The notes under the pieces were generated by a model. The model was not told the origin of the DNA. It worked only from the letters and a program-made list of their open reading frames with translations, and made no database searches. Shown here one piece after another: positions 24,862 to 38,400 of a stretch of 64,000 nt of DNA. The translations under genes and the position numbers were made by a program. Origin of the DNA: Chondrilla cf. caribensis (Eukaryota; Porifera; Demospongiae; Chondrillida; Chondrillidae); assembly GCA_964020155.1 (NCBI GenBank), contig OZ026563.1:2601940-2665939 (forward strand), in the 5' to 3' direction. The first letter of the stretch is position 1, and the number at the start of each line of letters is the position of its first letter.

Positions 24862-25225
24862 ATTTAGCGTAAATATCAGTTTTAATGGGAAATATTATTT
24901 TACTTCTTCAATGCTGACAATGAGTGTGTTGTTCATCAGTTGTACCTTCTATAAGACCTATTCCTCATGTTCAGTGTTGAGCTGAAAATCAGGGGTAGCT
25001 TGCTCTTTACAGAATATAAAGTTTTTCTGCACTAAATACACATTCATGCAGCCATACATGTTACATAACACTCGTGAAACTTCGCCAACTGGTTGCTTTC
25101 GAGTATGCTATTATAGTGATTTTTCCCTGTTAGCTCTCGTGTACGGTATAGTATAGGTATATATGGCACGGCTACATACATGTATTATGATGGTTATTGT
25201 GTGCAATTGAGTGTATAAACTAAAA
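24862..25225. other. Spacer between threonine aldolase and HLCS copy 2
   Basis: No coding feature. It should contain the promoter of the downstream biotin ligase, but no motif stands out. Confidence 0.5.
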
Positions 25226-27726
25226 ATGGCGACCTTAAAACCCCCTAATTTGCTCGTCATTTTGGGAGATACAAAGAAACATCCTGGCGTTGAAAAACGA
25301 AGTAGAGTGACAGAGCAGCTTATGAAATGCTTACAAGAAGACAGATACACCGTTTATGACATCACTCTGTCTGAGTTTACACAGAGTCGATGGACAGAAT
25401 CGACCCAAGCACTTGTAATTCCGTCACCGACCAGCGGCGGACCGGGAAAACTATCCCCAAGAGCGATAGTGCACGTGAAAGACTTCTTTCTCAAAGGAGG
25501 GAAGATATTGAGCATGCATTCGCAGATTAACCGTGCTTTTGGGTTCCACTTAGACTCGTCTACCATTGGCCTCTCTGGTTCAGATATTGTAACCTTTACC
25601 GACGAGACCAGCCGTGAATTCTTCGAAAACTTCAGTGACGGGAACACCGCAATAACCTGTCCTCTTGTATTCGACAAAGCACCGTTGTCTCAAGATGTCC
25701 CATTTCCTTGTGATCATTGTAAGCGGGAGCCTTTGGTATCAATCCCCTCTGGTGCTGGTGTGATGGAGTCAGTGCAGGACATATCCAGTGGTGACACAGT
25801 TGCCATCCTCTCCTATGTGGACCTCTGCCCTGATCCATGTCAATACAGTGATCCAGCTGTATTTGGGAGAATAGTCAACACATCGGATGCCAGAAAAGCA
25901 GTGTTCCGTTCTTCACTCAAGCGTTTGAATTTACATCTTTCCAAAAATGCAGTGTTGATTTACTCTTTGTCTTACATCCTGTCATCCAATGAGGTGTGTA
26001 CAGTGGTGTAGTGGTGTCTTCAGGTTTCATTTTGTGTTTAATACATGCACATGCATAGAAACTCATGTATAGTCTCACACACAAACACACACACGTCCTG
26101 TTTACAAATAGCTTCACAATATTTTTAACTATTATGCGTCAAATCAATATCAGGTCCCCAAGTAATATTAATTGTTTGATGTTGAGTCTTTTTTTCCTAG
26201 AAATCTGAGCTAGATCTATTGGATGTGATTAGAAAGGCAGGAAATACTGACAGCTACACTCTAGAAGTAGTCCAACGTGACAAATATGGAGGTATTCCTG
26301 TAGACTGTGATCCTACTGACCAGAAGCTTTGCATCTTGCCCAACCCAACGGAAGGAGAACTGAGCGGATTGAAATTCAACAAAGACAAATACTTCAAAGA
26401 GCTTACAACCAAGACACTGGGTCACACCCTACTCTACACTCCAGTCATTGCTTCTACTCATCTACTCTACCAAAGGTGAGGTACCTGGGGTTGAAGAATA
26501 TTATTTTCCCTATTTTCCCCATCTCAAACCAATACTTAAGTCTTCAATTAATACATTGAACACAATTTCACAGTACAAGCCTCACCTAGGACAATGTTGA
26601 GAAATCGAAATCGATATTTACCAAACTAAAAGGTTCCCTGCCTCCTCGTAATCTAGGACAATATGTGTCTTCTGGGGGAATCTTTACATAAAATGGCTGC
26701 CACGGTCCATCAGAAACTTTCTGAACAATAATATTGTTACCCCTCCTCCTAGGAACATCCCTTTGTTATTTGCCTTGGGTGACAAGCTTGGCCTTGTGTC
26801 TATAGCAGACAGACAGACGAAAGGCAAAGGTGAGATCTGATCCATTTTACAACTCAATCATCTCCACGGTATATCTAATAAGAACAGTACAATGGCAACC
26901 CTGTAAAATAGCCTGCATTGGCTAAGTGGTCCCATTTCTTTATAATTCAATGAAATGAAATGAAATGAACAGTCTCTTTTATGAAAACAGTCAGGGATAT
27001 TTATATGGTGAAGTATGCAACTATGTAAAATTATTAGATTTTATTTGCTTGGCAATCGTGTTATACCATGATAAGAGAGGAGCCACCAAAAGTGAGAGGT
27101 TATGAACAGGCTTGTGCACACATGTTGATTGGAACATTCATGTCAGACTCATGAGACAGGGCTTCAAGTTGCTTAAAGACATTAGGCCACACACTTTATG
27201 CCTGTATCGTGGCTAGAATTCCAAATAAACCACCTCAATGATGGTACCATAGGCTATGTACTGTATCTCACCTTTATCTTTCCTGTCTTTCATCTGACCC
27301 TACTTTCCCATCCATACTGTAGGTCGACAGGGAAATATATGGCTTTCACCAGAGGGATGTTTGGTATTTTCAACTTCTTACAGTTTTTCAACTTCGTCCG
27401 TCCTCAACTCTTGTGTTGGGGCACAGCAACATCTTCCAGTCACAGCAGTTGTCCACAGCATCAGATCCATGGAGGGATATGAGGTCAACATCAAATTGTG
27501 TACATCTGTGCCGAGTTATCTCGCATGGTCTGTACATTCTTGCATACTCATTTTATAATTGTGTTTTAGGACTTTGATATACGTATAAAGTGGCCAAATG
27601 ACATCTACTACAGCTGTAAGGCCAAAATTGGTGGTGGACTTGTGGATATTCATGTAAATGAAAATGCAGTTGTCATTGCTACTGGTTTGTGTGTGTGTGT
27701 GTGTGTGGAGCGTGTATGTGTGTTTG

Positions 27727-27814
<88 letters not shown>

Positions 27815-28734
27815 AGGATGTGTGTACATGTGGGCATGTGTATGTATACATGTTTGATCTAGCAATTCTCAGTCTTATTGTTTTCACTCATCCCACAGGT
27901 GTAGGAGTGAATGTAACCAATGCATACCCAACCCTCTCACTGGCCGACTGTATCAACCTTCACAATGCAGCTAACTCCACTTCTCTCAAGCCGATACCCG
28001 TTGAGCAACTGTTGGCCAGAACCCTTGGTGCACTGGAAGCTCTGATTGACGATATGGAGAGAGTCCTCCCTTTGGGCAGAATGGAGGATACGCTTTTCAT
28101 GAGACTCTACTACAAGTACTGGTTGCACAGGTACATTTGCATGAACTAACATGTACATAATATATACGTGTATATATGTATTATTTATGTATAAACATAC
28201 ACATGCATATAGTAACTAACCTATAACTAGCCAAAATTGTCAGTGATTATGAAAACGTGATTGTCTTGATCCAACAATCACATGGACAAGATTATTATTC
28301 AACTAAAGACAACTCAACTACATTACACTCGTACTTGTACTAGAGAGTCTAAGAAAGGTCTACAACCTATAGTTGCTTAAGATAACACAAAAAACACAAG
28401 GGACATGGGTACATCAAACAGTCAAGAATCTGATCAACAATCGTGTAATGATTATGAATACACAAAGAATTTATAAAGGTGACAATTAAACTGTCTACAG
28501 TTATTTCACAGTGACCATTGCTGTATTGACATGTATTGAATGTATAATCCTATTTGCACATCCAGTGACACTGTCCAGAAGGCAACCCTTAAAGCTACCG
28601 GTCAGAGAGTGACAATCCTGAGTATCAACAGTCAAGGTCAGCTGGTGGTGGAGGATGAAGAGGGAGAGCAAATCGGGTTGACAGGTCTTCTTTACAGTTT
28701 CGATATTGTCAAAGGAGTCATCAGCAAGAAGTAG
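25226..28734 (+). CDS. HLCS: Holocarboxylase synthetase (biotin-protein ligase), copy 2
   Basis: Seven exons with the same phases as copy 1: 25226-25993, 26201-26475, 26753-26829, 27323-27483, 27570-27684, 27899-28130 and 28566-28734, giving 598 aa. The ATG at 25226 (MATLKPPN) aligns with MASLKPLN of copy 1. Catalytic features are intact: LLYTPVIASTHLLYQ, GKGRQGNIWLSPEG, IKWPNDIYY. Exons 3, 4, 5 and 7 and the ends of exon 1 have diverged, whereas the middle of exon 1, the distal half of exon 2 and exon 6 are almost identical to copy 1. Because both copies are complete, division of labour (cytosol versus mitochondrion, or carboxylase targets) is possible but only inferred. The intron after exon 5 begins in a long TG microsatellite. 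Confidence 0.95.
27729..27812. repeat. (TG)n microsatellite in HLCS copy 2 intron
   Basis: A run of about 42 TG units, preceded by a shorter interrupted run starting beside the exon 5 donor at 27685. It drives spurious ORFs on both strands. Confidence 0.95.
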
Positions 28735-29425
28735 CAATGACAGAGTATATTGTACTCAATGTCATAATTCAATTCTGTATAATTACTCTACTTTTACCAA
28801 CAATCATAGACTTGTTTTGAAGTTGTACATAGTTGATGTATAAATTCCCCTCAATATCATGTAAATATTCATTGTGAAATAATTAAAACTCATGATTTAT
28901 AATACTCTTGATTTAATGAATTAATATGCATATGGGTCACATCTCATTTTTGAGTGTTATTTCTTGTATATGCAGGATCGTGATTAATTTTGATGTTCTG
29001 CTATATTGCATCCTTACATAGGGAGTGCTATCAATGCCGTATTATGTACATAATATGTATACGTACCTAGCTTGATGCAGAGATGAATATATCTCTTGTA
29101 TTAAATGTATGGTATTATCATGGCTTGCCTGCATGGACCATAAAAATGTTAAATGCATGTATGCATGTCTGAATATTACTATAGCCACACATGGACATAT
29201 ATAATGTTGCAGTACACTTAAATTTTAGTAAATTAGTTAATCATTAACAGTTATTAGTTATAATGTTAACCATTACTCAAATCAAAATGTGTGATTTAAA
29301 ATAGCAAATTTTAATTTAGCTAATTTCAGCCACATGATAGCAAAGTGAGAGACATAATATTATTATGTGGTTAATTTATCAAGTACTGCAAGCTATATAT
29401 TGCAATGTAATGTGGAATTGTATAT
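28735..29425. other. 3' flank of HLCS copy 2, AT-rich
   Basis: No gene is seen. Poly(A)-signal-like AATAATTAAA occurs around 28878-28888. Confidence 0.5.
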
Positions 29426-29429
29426 TTCG

Positions 29430-29640
29430 AAGAAAGTGTTGTACGGGAAGATTACTAGTGTCCTCAGAGCAGAAGGACTAGTAGTGTCCAAAACATCAAC
29501 TTGGCATACAGTTGAGAAAATTTAATACAAAACTTATGAAACAATTGATCATCATCCAGGTCTTGGCCATCATTAATGGCTGAAATGATAAGGATCATTG
29601 CAGATCACATGCAAGATCGAGGTCATCGCTCATCCTTCAA
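29430..29640 (+). mobile_element. Possible Tc1-like transposase N-terminal relic
   Basis: A short frame reads YGKITSVLRAEGLVVSKTST followed by WHTVEK and a stop. This resembles the helix-turn-helix of Tc1/mariner-type transposases. No catalytic DDE domain or inverted repeats were found. Recognition is by motif shape only. Confidence 0.3.
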
Positions 29641-29715
29641 GCAAAAACTCGACACGCACAACACTCCTTAGAGATTAAAATAGCAGCCATACCAATACTA
29701 TTATAATATTCATTA

Positions 29716-30233
29716 TTGGTTAATATCAATGCCATCCTTGATCGGTGTGTCGACGAGACATCGCAAGCCTGTCTGTTGGGTGCAGCCACTAGCGAGTCTG
29801 GGGCTTGGTTGAAGGCTCCACCTGTCTCCTCCTTAGGATTCCACATGTCCAACGAGGCTGCCTGCATTTCCGTAGGCCTCAGAGTTGGAGCTCCTCTGTG
29901 TCTGCCACACAACTGTAGCTGTGGTGAGCATGTTGATGTGACAGGTCGCCATGGCCTATGCTGTCAGACTAGCCAAGGTAGAATCCCTTGCCATCAGATG
30001 TTGAATACAAGTCCAAGAAATATGCCCACCTTGACAAGTCCTACTTGTTCCCAACCTATCGCAGTTGAAACCAATGGGTCAGTGGGGCTCGAGTCACTCC
30101 AGTTCCTCAAACAGCTTGGACAAAGAATCCGGGAAGCTCCTATGCCTACCTCCTACAGCGCCTGTCCGTGGCCATCCAGCTTGGGAATGTTGCCTCAGTG
30201 CTTGGCACCCTAGACAAGCCAGGCATTAATCCT
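29716..30233 (+). mobile_element. Degenerate retroelement: 3' end of a reverse-transcriptase-related ORF
   Basis: The frame contains SQACLLGAATSESGAWLKAP then HNCSCGEHVDVTGRHGLCCQ, a Cys/His pattern I recognise from the C-terminal region of non-LTR-like retroelement proteins common in marine invertebrates. The next expected segment is missing, and the end of the protein (YAYLLQRLSVAIQLGNVASV) continues only in a different frame near 30140-30200. Internal deletion and frameshifts make it non-functional. No poly(A) tail or target duplication was identified. Confidence 0.6.
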
Positions 30234-30583
30234 TTTGATTAATGTCTGTATTTGTGCATGTATGCTTTGTTCATTATTATTATGTACTTAGCTTTTATTT
30301 TATCATGTACTTAATTAGCTTTTTTATCATTATTGTTTGATTTTTGCAGATTTATGTAGGTATGTGTGTATCATAATTTTCGGTTATTATATAATGTTAT
30401 CTTTATTTAATTGTAAATAATTATATCTTATATATTATGTATATTATAATAATATTATATAATATCAATATTATTTTTGTACACCTATAACTAACTACTA
30501 CTATTCAAAATCCCAGACTATCGTTGCCACTCTAATACTAGCTACAGATGTCAACTTCATCACGTGTGTCTGCCACATGGAGT
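30234..30583. other. AT-rich 3' flank of EZH
   Basis: Very AT-rich sequence (30360-30480) with no coding feature, lying between the retroelement relic and the EZH stop codon. Confidence 0.6.
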
Positions 30584-33500
30584 TCAAGAGACCTCTCGCT
30601 CAATCCCTACATACTTCAAGCGCTCTGTGGGACCATACCTTCAGAATTGGAGATAAACACCCATTGAGAAGGTTTCAACCAGCACTCGCATAACATATCA
30701 CAATAGCAATAGTCTTTGGAGGATACCTGTAATCAAAGAATAATTCTTCTCCGACTTCAATGTCCCGCTTTGCGTAAATACCAATTCTGTGATCACCATT
30801 CACCTTCATCACTGGGCATAGCAAAAGAATGAGCAATAAGCACATACCAAGTTAATGTGCATACTTAGCAAATTAAATTCATATTCTCCACACACAGAAT
30901 GTCTCACAAACCTCTGGTTTTACAGTTGGGATTAACTGAATGATTGGCATATCGGATCTTGTTTCCTTTCCGAGTGGCATCCACTACATAATCTGAAAAG
31001 GTAACTTCCATTGAGTTCTACATGAACTATGAGCTACTAATGAGTACCACATACTATACATGTACTCGTGTGGGCTAATGTTGAAAACCACATATACATG
31101 TATTTGTGTGCACGGGCCAATGTTGAGTACCACATATACATGTACACGTGTGGGTTGATATTGAGTACCACATGTACATGTACTCGTGTGGGCTAATGTT
31201 GAAAACCACATATACATGTACTTGCGTGGGATAATGTTGAGTACATGTGTACATGAACACGTGTCAGTCATGTCACTTATGCTTACCCTCATTCAGATTG
31301 AAAAGGAAACTGCATTTGTACTTGTCGTAAACTTTTCCTCTCCTCTCGGCTTCCTCCTGGGATATAATCTATTGTGAGGGAACAGTCACATGTATGAGTA
31401 CCTAAGAGTGACAAATACTACAACTGCAACAAGTTATCAGGTAGGAGATGCCGTTCAACTGGTCCTGGGGTGACCCTAGGCTGTGTTCAACAAACAGTGC
31501 ATTGAGTAAACCAGCGTAGTTCTGCAAGTAACTATGTATATGGCCAATGTAAGGTTCAGTATGTGTACATGTGTATGTGCACATTCAATGCGTACATTCA
31601 ATGTATGGATCATATGAAACTATGTGTACATTCAACATATTATGGCTCAGTAAGCAACTGCATGCATGTACCTCCAATACATGTCTTATGATAGAAACTG
31701 TAATGTTTGTCACAATATGTAGCTAAAAAGACATGATGTTATTGTACAATCTGTACAATGCACCAATATGACCCAGTAAACCATTCCAATGACAAGCTGA
31801 AAGACAGGAGGCTGACACAGGTTGATGTGTTGTGTCTCAGATCACATTTATGTCAATTTGTTTGCTCCCGTCTTATCAAGATGTGTACACACCTTGTATG
31901 TATGTACATAGGCACATATGTGGCAATAACTGTGAGTATTGTGTGCTGATTACAGCCAAAATTGACAAGAAGTTTGCTATTTGGTTCTCATACCTAACCT
32001 TGTGAACAATAAAACACATACATGTACACGAAGTTATCAACGCACTTCTCCACAGTATTCAGCAATGAACCCATTCTTCTCAATCCTCTCTTTACTGAAG
32101 ATCCCCCACCCAGCCACATCAGATGGTGCCAATAAAAGGTGCTGTGTTCAAGAACAAAGTACATACATATGTAATATCATAAATCTATCAACAAATGTGA
32201 AATAAAAGTTCACATTTCTATTATTAGAATGGGAAAATTGACCACAAAAAATTGAAATTACAGATATATTACTTTAATACATGAAAATGGCTAGCAAACT
32301 GTGTTTCGGCAATGGCAAATGATGTAGTAGTGTGGACAAACAGTCGTGAGGGATCACAAACCTTGTGCTGGCCTCTCTGCATGGCAACATTCTTACACTT
32401 GGTGTATTTCAGGTCAAAATCATCACCTACAGATCATGAGTTAGAGAAAAACTCCATGATTGCAACATGTGCATACCTATAACATTGCACAAACATGTAC
32501 ACTGTACAATATACATACATACATACAAACATACATACATATATTTGTACATAAATACATACGTACATACATAGATACGTATATTCACATGTACCTACAT
32601 ACATCTGCACATACCAATGTAGAGTCATACTTGTGTCCTGCCTAGGTGTGCTACAGCAGATAAGTACCTCAGATTTAGTCCTCGGTAATCAATTGGCACT
32701 TCATATCTACTGCAACACACCTAGTCAGGATTCAACTATCACATGCACACACATATGGATACATGTGCATAATGCATGCAAAAGTTGCTGGGAAAATCCG
32801 AACAGATTCTCCCAACAACAGTTGGAAACATCACAGTCCCAAATTCCTATTTGAATGTATGCATATGTTGTACGTATATAATAACAAATGTCAATGTCAG
32901 CTATACAGTCAAGCACATACAAGCTCCACACATCTTGCAGAGATCAGGATCGCACTCTCTATTGGCTGCAAAGCAGGGACACGTGTTCTTCTCGCACAGC
33001 CCACGACACAAGCAGCCGTGAAAATAATTTCGACCTGAGGGAGCACACAAAAGTGTGACATACAGATCGAGCACACCCTAGCCGGCAACATACAAATCTT
33101 GCTATCACAAAGGCAAAACTTTTCGCAGAACATTTGAGAATCGAAGCAGGTACAGCCCTTGTTGCAGGGACGACCAGGATGGTAGCAAGGCTCGTAATTT
33201 TTCATTGGTTCAGAGCTACAGTCTGCAGGACAGAGACGGAACTTTGAAATATTGACAGAATTCTTGTGTGTCTGAGATAATGTTGATAGGCATCAAGCCA
33301 TTATTCACCTTTGTTGCGATTCAATCTCAAAGAGGCTGATGATCTAGAGCAACAATTATGAGATTAGACATGATGAATAACAGGAGTGTAGTGTGTGTGT
33401 ACAAAAATGTAGTAAGATATTTGCATATAAATTGACTTATGCATCCTGATTGATGGCAATATCAAAAGACTGATATGAATACATATCCTATGTATCCCTG

Positions 33501-35345
33501 AGATCCCCAGATGTGACAATTAATTAATCAATTAGCTTCCGAAAGTGAAGCAAGTGGCTAATCAGAATACATGTTGCATCATGCTTTACACATGGCATCC
33601 TATACGAAGGATCCATCCCTTGTGGATCCTTCACAAAGGTGATATACATGTACTGTACATCCATTAAAATCTCAGTACAAATACTGTTGGTGCGTACATA
33701 CGTACATATAGTATGCATGTACATAAGTACATTAGCATATACAATCCAAAGATAGTGGATTCGCCCAAAAAGCAGCATAAATACAAATCATAAATAATTA
33801 AACATGACAAAACGTACTTGAATTTATTTTCAAATTTTTTCTTCTTTTTCTTCGGTGGCTCTGGATTTGACTCAATATAAACTGTTTCTGGGACTGCTTT
33901 AGCATATAAATAAACCTTTGAGGTCAAGGATACAATAATGTACATATGCACATAAGACTAGTTTGATCCACAAAGTTACATGCAGCTCACAGTACCTCTT
34001 TACAAGATTTAGATCCGATGACCTTAGCCAGTGCACAGTAGTTACGGCCATAGACTGGCCTAAATACATTGAATAGCACTTTGTCTTCCATGGTCCATTT
34101 AGAATCACTTTTAGAGCTACTGTCCATGGTGGAAGGCTGGGTCTCTGAGGAAGAACACTGCTCACCATCCACTGACATCTCACCAGTGCAGGATTCCTCG
34201 ACTTCACACATGCCATTTGGGGTGCTCGATCGGGAAGATATCTCACTCTCACTGACCTCCTCCATAGATTCTATATGCATATAGCACTGTGTACCACAGA
34301 AAACCTGAGGTTGTCGCTTCCTTGATATGAACTCCGGGTCAGGTGGCTGCAGTGAACAGGGAAGACAACACAATCAGCAAATTATTTTGGGATGAATCCA
34401 TCCAAAGCGTTCTTGTACCTACGTACCTGCGGTTTTTTGGCAAATGATCCTGTATCAGTCGGTTCCCACACTAAGTGTAAACAAACGCATGTACATAAAT
34501 GTAAACAAAATACATAGATATAGATACATATTTTGTTAGTGCATAATATTTTAAGCTACATACTGTACCAGTATATTGAGTACTGTATACAGACAAATAA
34601 TAACATTAACGCATAATACATGCGTATACATAGCAGTGGTTCCTTCATGCAGGATAAAATAGCAAAAAATTGCTAAAGAACCTGAGTACCCAACCCAGTT
34701 ACGTGCACTTAGGGATTTACATGCCTTTCTTTGCTATACTGTTGGAAAGGCTGCAGTGTACTACAACCCATCCCTGGTGTATTGAGGGAAATACTCAATA
34801 GCAATAGCCAAAGATGATGTGCATGCATACAGTTGTACGTACATACCATGCACCAGGCAGTCATATTTCATGCATCTGTGACAAAACAGAGTGCGAATGG
34901 AATGGATAGCTTCATCTCTACTGGGTACCGACGGACTTCACAAGAGAAGTGAACAGGTAAACCACGTCAGGAAGACATCAACATAAGAACGGTATCAACT
35001 AACTCACCTCTTTGCATTGGGATGGTTGAGACTTCTTGAGGCCAGCTGATACCTTCAGTCACGAAAGAGGTAGTATCATACACACAAACACACATGATGT
35101 ACATACACGTGTGTTTGTGAAGTACTTATATACATGCACAATTACTGATGAACCCCACTAGACAAGACTACTTCCACAAACACACTGTGACAGGTCATTT
35201 CTCAGTCACAGGAATCCCTGTAATGTATCACACCATTAACTTCCAACATGAAAAATAAAATAAAAACATTTGACAAAATTCTTGGGGCCACTTTGATTGT
35301 AAATGGTCTCATTAGTGAGTTTCTACTGTACTACAACACACACAC

Positions 35346-35376
<31 letters not shown>

Positions 35377-35397
35377 TGAACAACCACATGCACGCAT

Positions 35398-35448
<51 letters not shown>

Positions 35449-38400
35449 GGACACGTCCACACACACACCAGCCCCCCACACACACGCCAAACGCACACAC
35501 ACACACAATACATGAGCAAGGGAAAGCCTCTGTACACAGATTCATAAGTACCTACATACCTTTGATGCAATTCATCCTCATCCTTAATATCAGCCACTTC
35601 TGCAACCACAGTGAATATATCTTTAAGAGTTATTGTTGAGCTTCCTCTTACAGACGAATGGTATAGGAACTGCCTGCACAAACTATCCACCAGTGTCACA
35701 AGGTCAGCATTGTCCAACTTCTCTGTTGAAGGAGCAACAAAAGCAGTCCGACACAGGTTACATAAGTGAATATGTTGTATCTATGGTGCAACACAACAGT
35801 GTTGTGTTGCATTGATAATTGGATTAATATTATTGGTATTAGTGTGGTGGTATGAGAATATCAGTTTGATATTGGTATTGGTATTTAGAGTGGATTTCTG
35901 ACCAATTGTGAATCTGGTGAGAAATGCATAATAGCACCTTTGTCCCCATATTGCAGACTACTGGAGTTGTTATATGATTGCCATACCATACATACGTACA
36001 TGTACTGTATATTACTAATTCCGATCAAGAATTCTATACCACAACAAACCCCTGGGTATCAGAATATTAAATAGCAAATCAGTAATTGACATTCGCCATT
36101 AGGTGATTATAATTATTTGCTATCAGGATACTGGTGAACTCCCACCCTGTACGCAGGATGTACGAATTGACATCTGTACTATGCTCTGGGCCTCATTTTG
36201 CAACTCATAGTTCTATTATACAGTTATATTGTATTATATTACATATTTGTACATATACAGTTCTATTACAGAAATAAGCAATGGAACATGTAGCTTGCAC
36301 TTCTCATACAGGACTAGTAGTGAGGACACAGTGAGGCATGGAAATCAGTGTTCCCTTCAAACAGCAGTTTGCAGTGATTAAGTGAAGGCATATCATACAG
36401 TCAATTGAAGCAGCATGCAACATACTTGATCCATCATCATGTACTTTTCCATCATAATCCTCAATGAGGTCTTCAATGAATTCCGTGTCCTCTTCAATGA
36501 TCTGTTCCCCCATGTACGGGATGTTGTAGAGTATTTTCTCGTCGTCGACCTAACACACACAAGCACACATGTACACGTGTACAAAGTAGCAATAATAGAA
36601 CAAGACGGAACTCACAAGAAAGTTACTCTGAAGTTGTGACCAGCTTCTATAGGATGGGACGGCTACAACAGATGGTAGCACTGTGGATGGCAAGACCACT
36701 CCTTTAGTTCCATTTTTGGTACGAATTGTACATCTCAGCTGTAAAGGAATAATAGATCCCACCACCAAGGTAATACTGTATGTGTACAGGTTTTACGTTA
36801 TGTAATCTTCACAAATTTTACAACTCAGCATTCATTGGTGAATGTAAGCTAATGTGAAATTCCTTATTCACATTGTAAATACACACAGGCATGACGAGTT
36901 GGAAGATGTAAAAATTAAAAATGCAAGCCTCAAAGTGCTGATGCCTCGGTTCACAGTTTATCCAGCAGTAGACCACAGAAATAATTCACAACAGCTATAT
37001 ATTCATTTCAAAGTTTACAGGGGCCAGGACCCACTTGTACTGTATGAGGGAAGCATTCCTCAATGGGAAATCGACAAGGTTCACCCAAAGAAACAGAGCC
37101 TGGTATGCATGAAAAATGAGCTGCCCAATAATCCATGTGAGCACACTAGATGACAGTAAAAGTAGAATGCGTTAGTTTTCCAGACCGTAGTATACACAGG
37201 TTAGTCAGCAAATCGTGTGGTCATTACGGCATTCACAAAAATGGAAGACTGATTTCAACCCTATCAGCTGTTTACCAGCGACTCTAGGTATCAAAATGAT
37301 CATGAAGAGCAAGCGTAGAAGAAATCAAAGCAAAGTGCTCATTTCTCAGACACAGCTGGAGTCGTTTTCCTTTGAAGTTTCCGAAATTACCCTTATCTAC
37401 CCAGGGTCTATGCTCACAGAGCAATTCCAAGGCTACTTTCGGTTTCTCAAGATGTGCTAAACAATATGGCGTAATGGATGGAAGAAATGTTCGGGGTTAG
37501 CAAAGACAGTATCTCAAGAATGAAGCTTTATTTCCAAATCCACAAACGCAAATCCAAGAAAACAAGATGAAAAGCCTATAGAGCCTCTTAGTTGCACTTT
37601 CATTTTAGCCGTTGAACAGTTATAGCAGTAATACACAGACAGATGGACAGACAGATACACACGCAAACACACTCACGCGCAGACCGAGGCATAAAAATGC
37701 GAAAATGGTCTTCGCTCACAAAGTAACAGAGAATGTGTGCACAAGGTATTTAGGCTGTAGGTACCAGAGTAGTGAAAACAGCTGGGTTAGCTTACAACAA
37801 CATACGTTTCTGTCAGATTCAGTGACTGAGCCCAAAACAGTAACTTCTTCGTTCCTCTTCTTCAACTTCAAGTGCTCTGTAGCTTGTTTCACATCATCCT
37901 GTGTGGAGGAATGAACTCAGGTGTGAGCGATATCTTCCAAATAAAAAGTCTTACGTTGTAATAAAACAACTGACAGCTTGAAATGCAATAACAATAACAG
38001 AATAAATAGTGACTTCAAATATTACAAAATGAAACAAAATTTAATCTGTACTCAGCAGTATGGAACCCAAACACATTTTGAATAGAACAGCATACAGTAT
38101 GGAGTGGTATGAGTTATAAGAAATAATGCAGTCCCTGGTGAAATACCATGTTCCTAAATCCGTGATCTAATACGCATATCATTCCATGTAAATACAGACA
38201 AGGGGAGTATCACTAATTAAAGTCAATAACTTAGTATAATCAAGATTAGAATCATTCTCCTATTGTAAAACGCATGCGCCGTGTATACGAGGTTTTCGAA
38301 TGATAAACTGAAATTTCAGAAATGATAGGATGCTAATGCAATTTTTGCGTTAAACACGACTCAATTCAGTAGGTATTCGCCTGAAATCTCCAATGATGAA

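Noticed and set aside
29637..29912. 91-codon minus-strand ORF
   Set aside because: Antisense shadow of the retroelement relic at 29716-30233.
32660..32704. Possible extra EZH exon (open frame reading [13 protein letters not shown] with AG/GT borders)
   Set aside because: Its phase is incompatible with the flanking exons. Joining 32921-33034 directly to 32362-32426 gives the conserved pre-SET sequence in frame.
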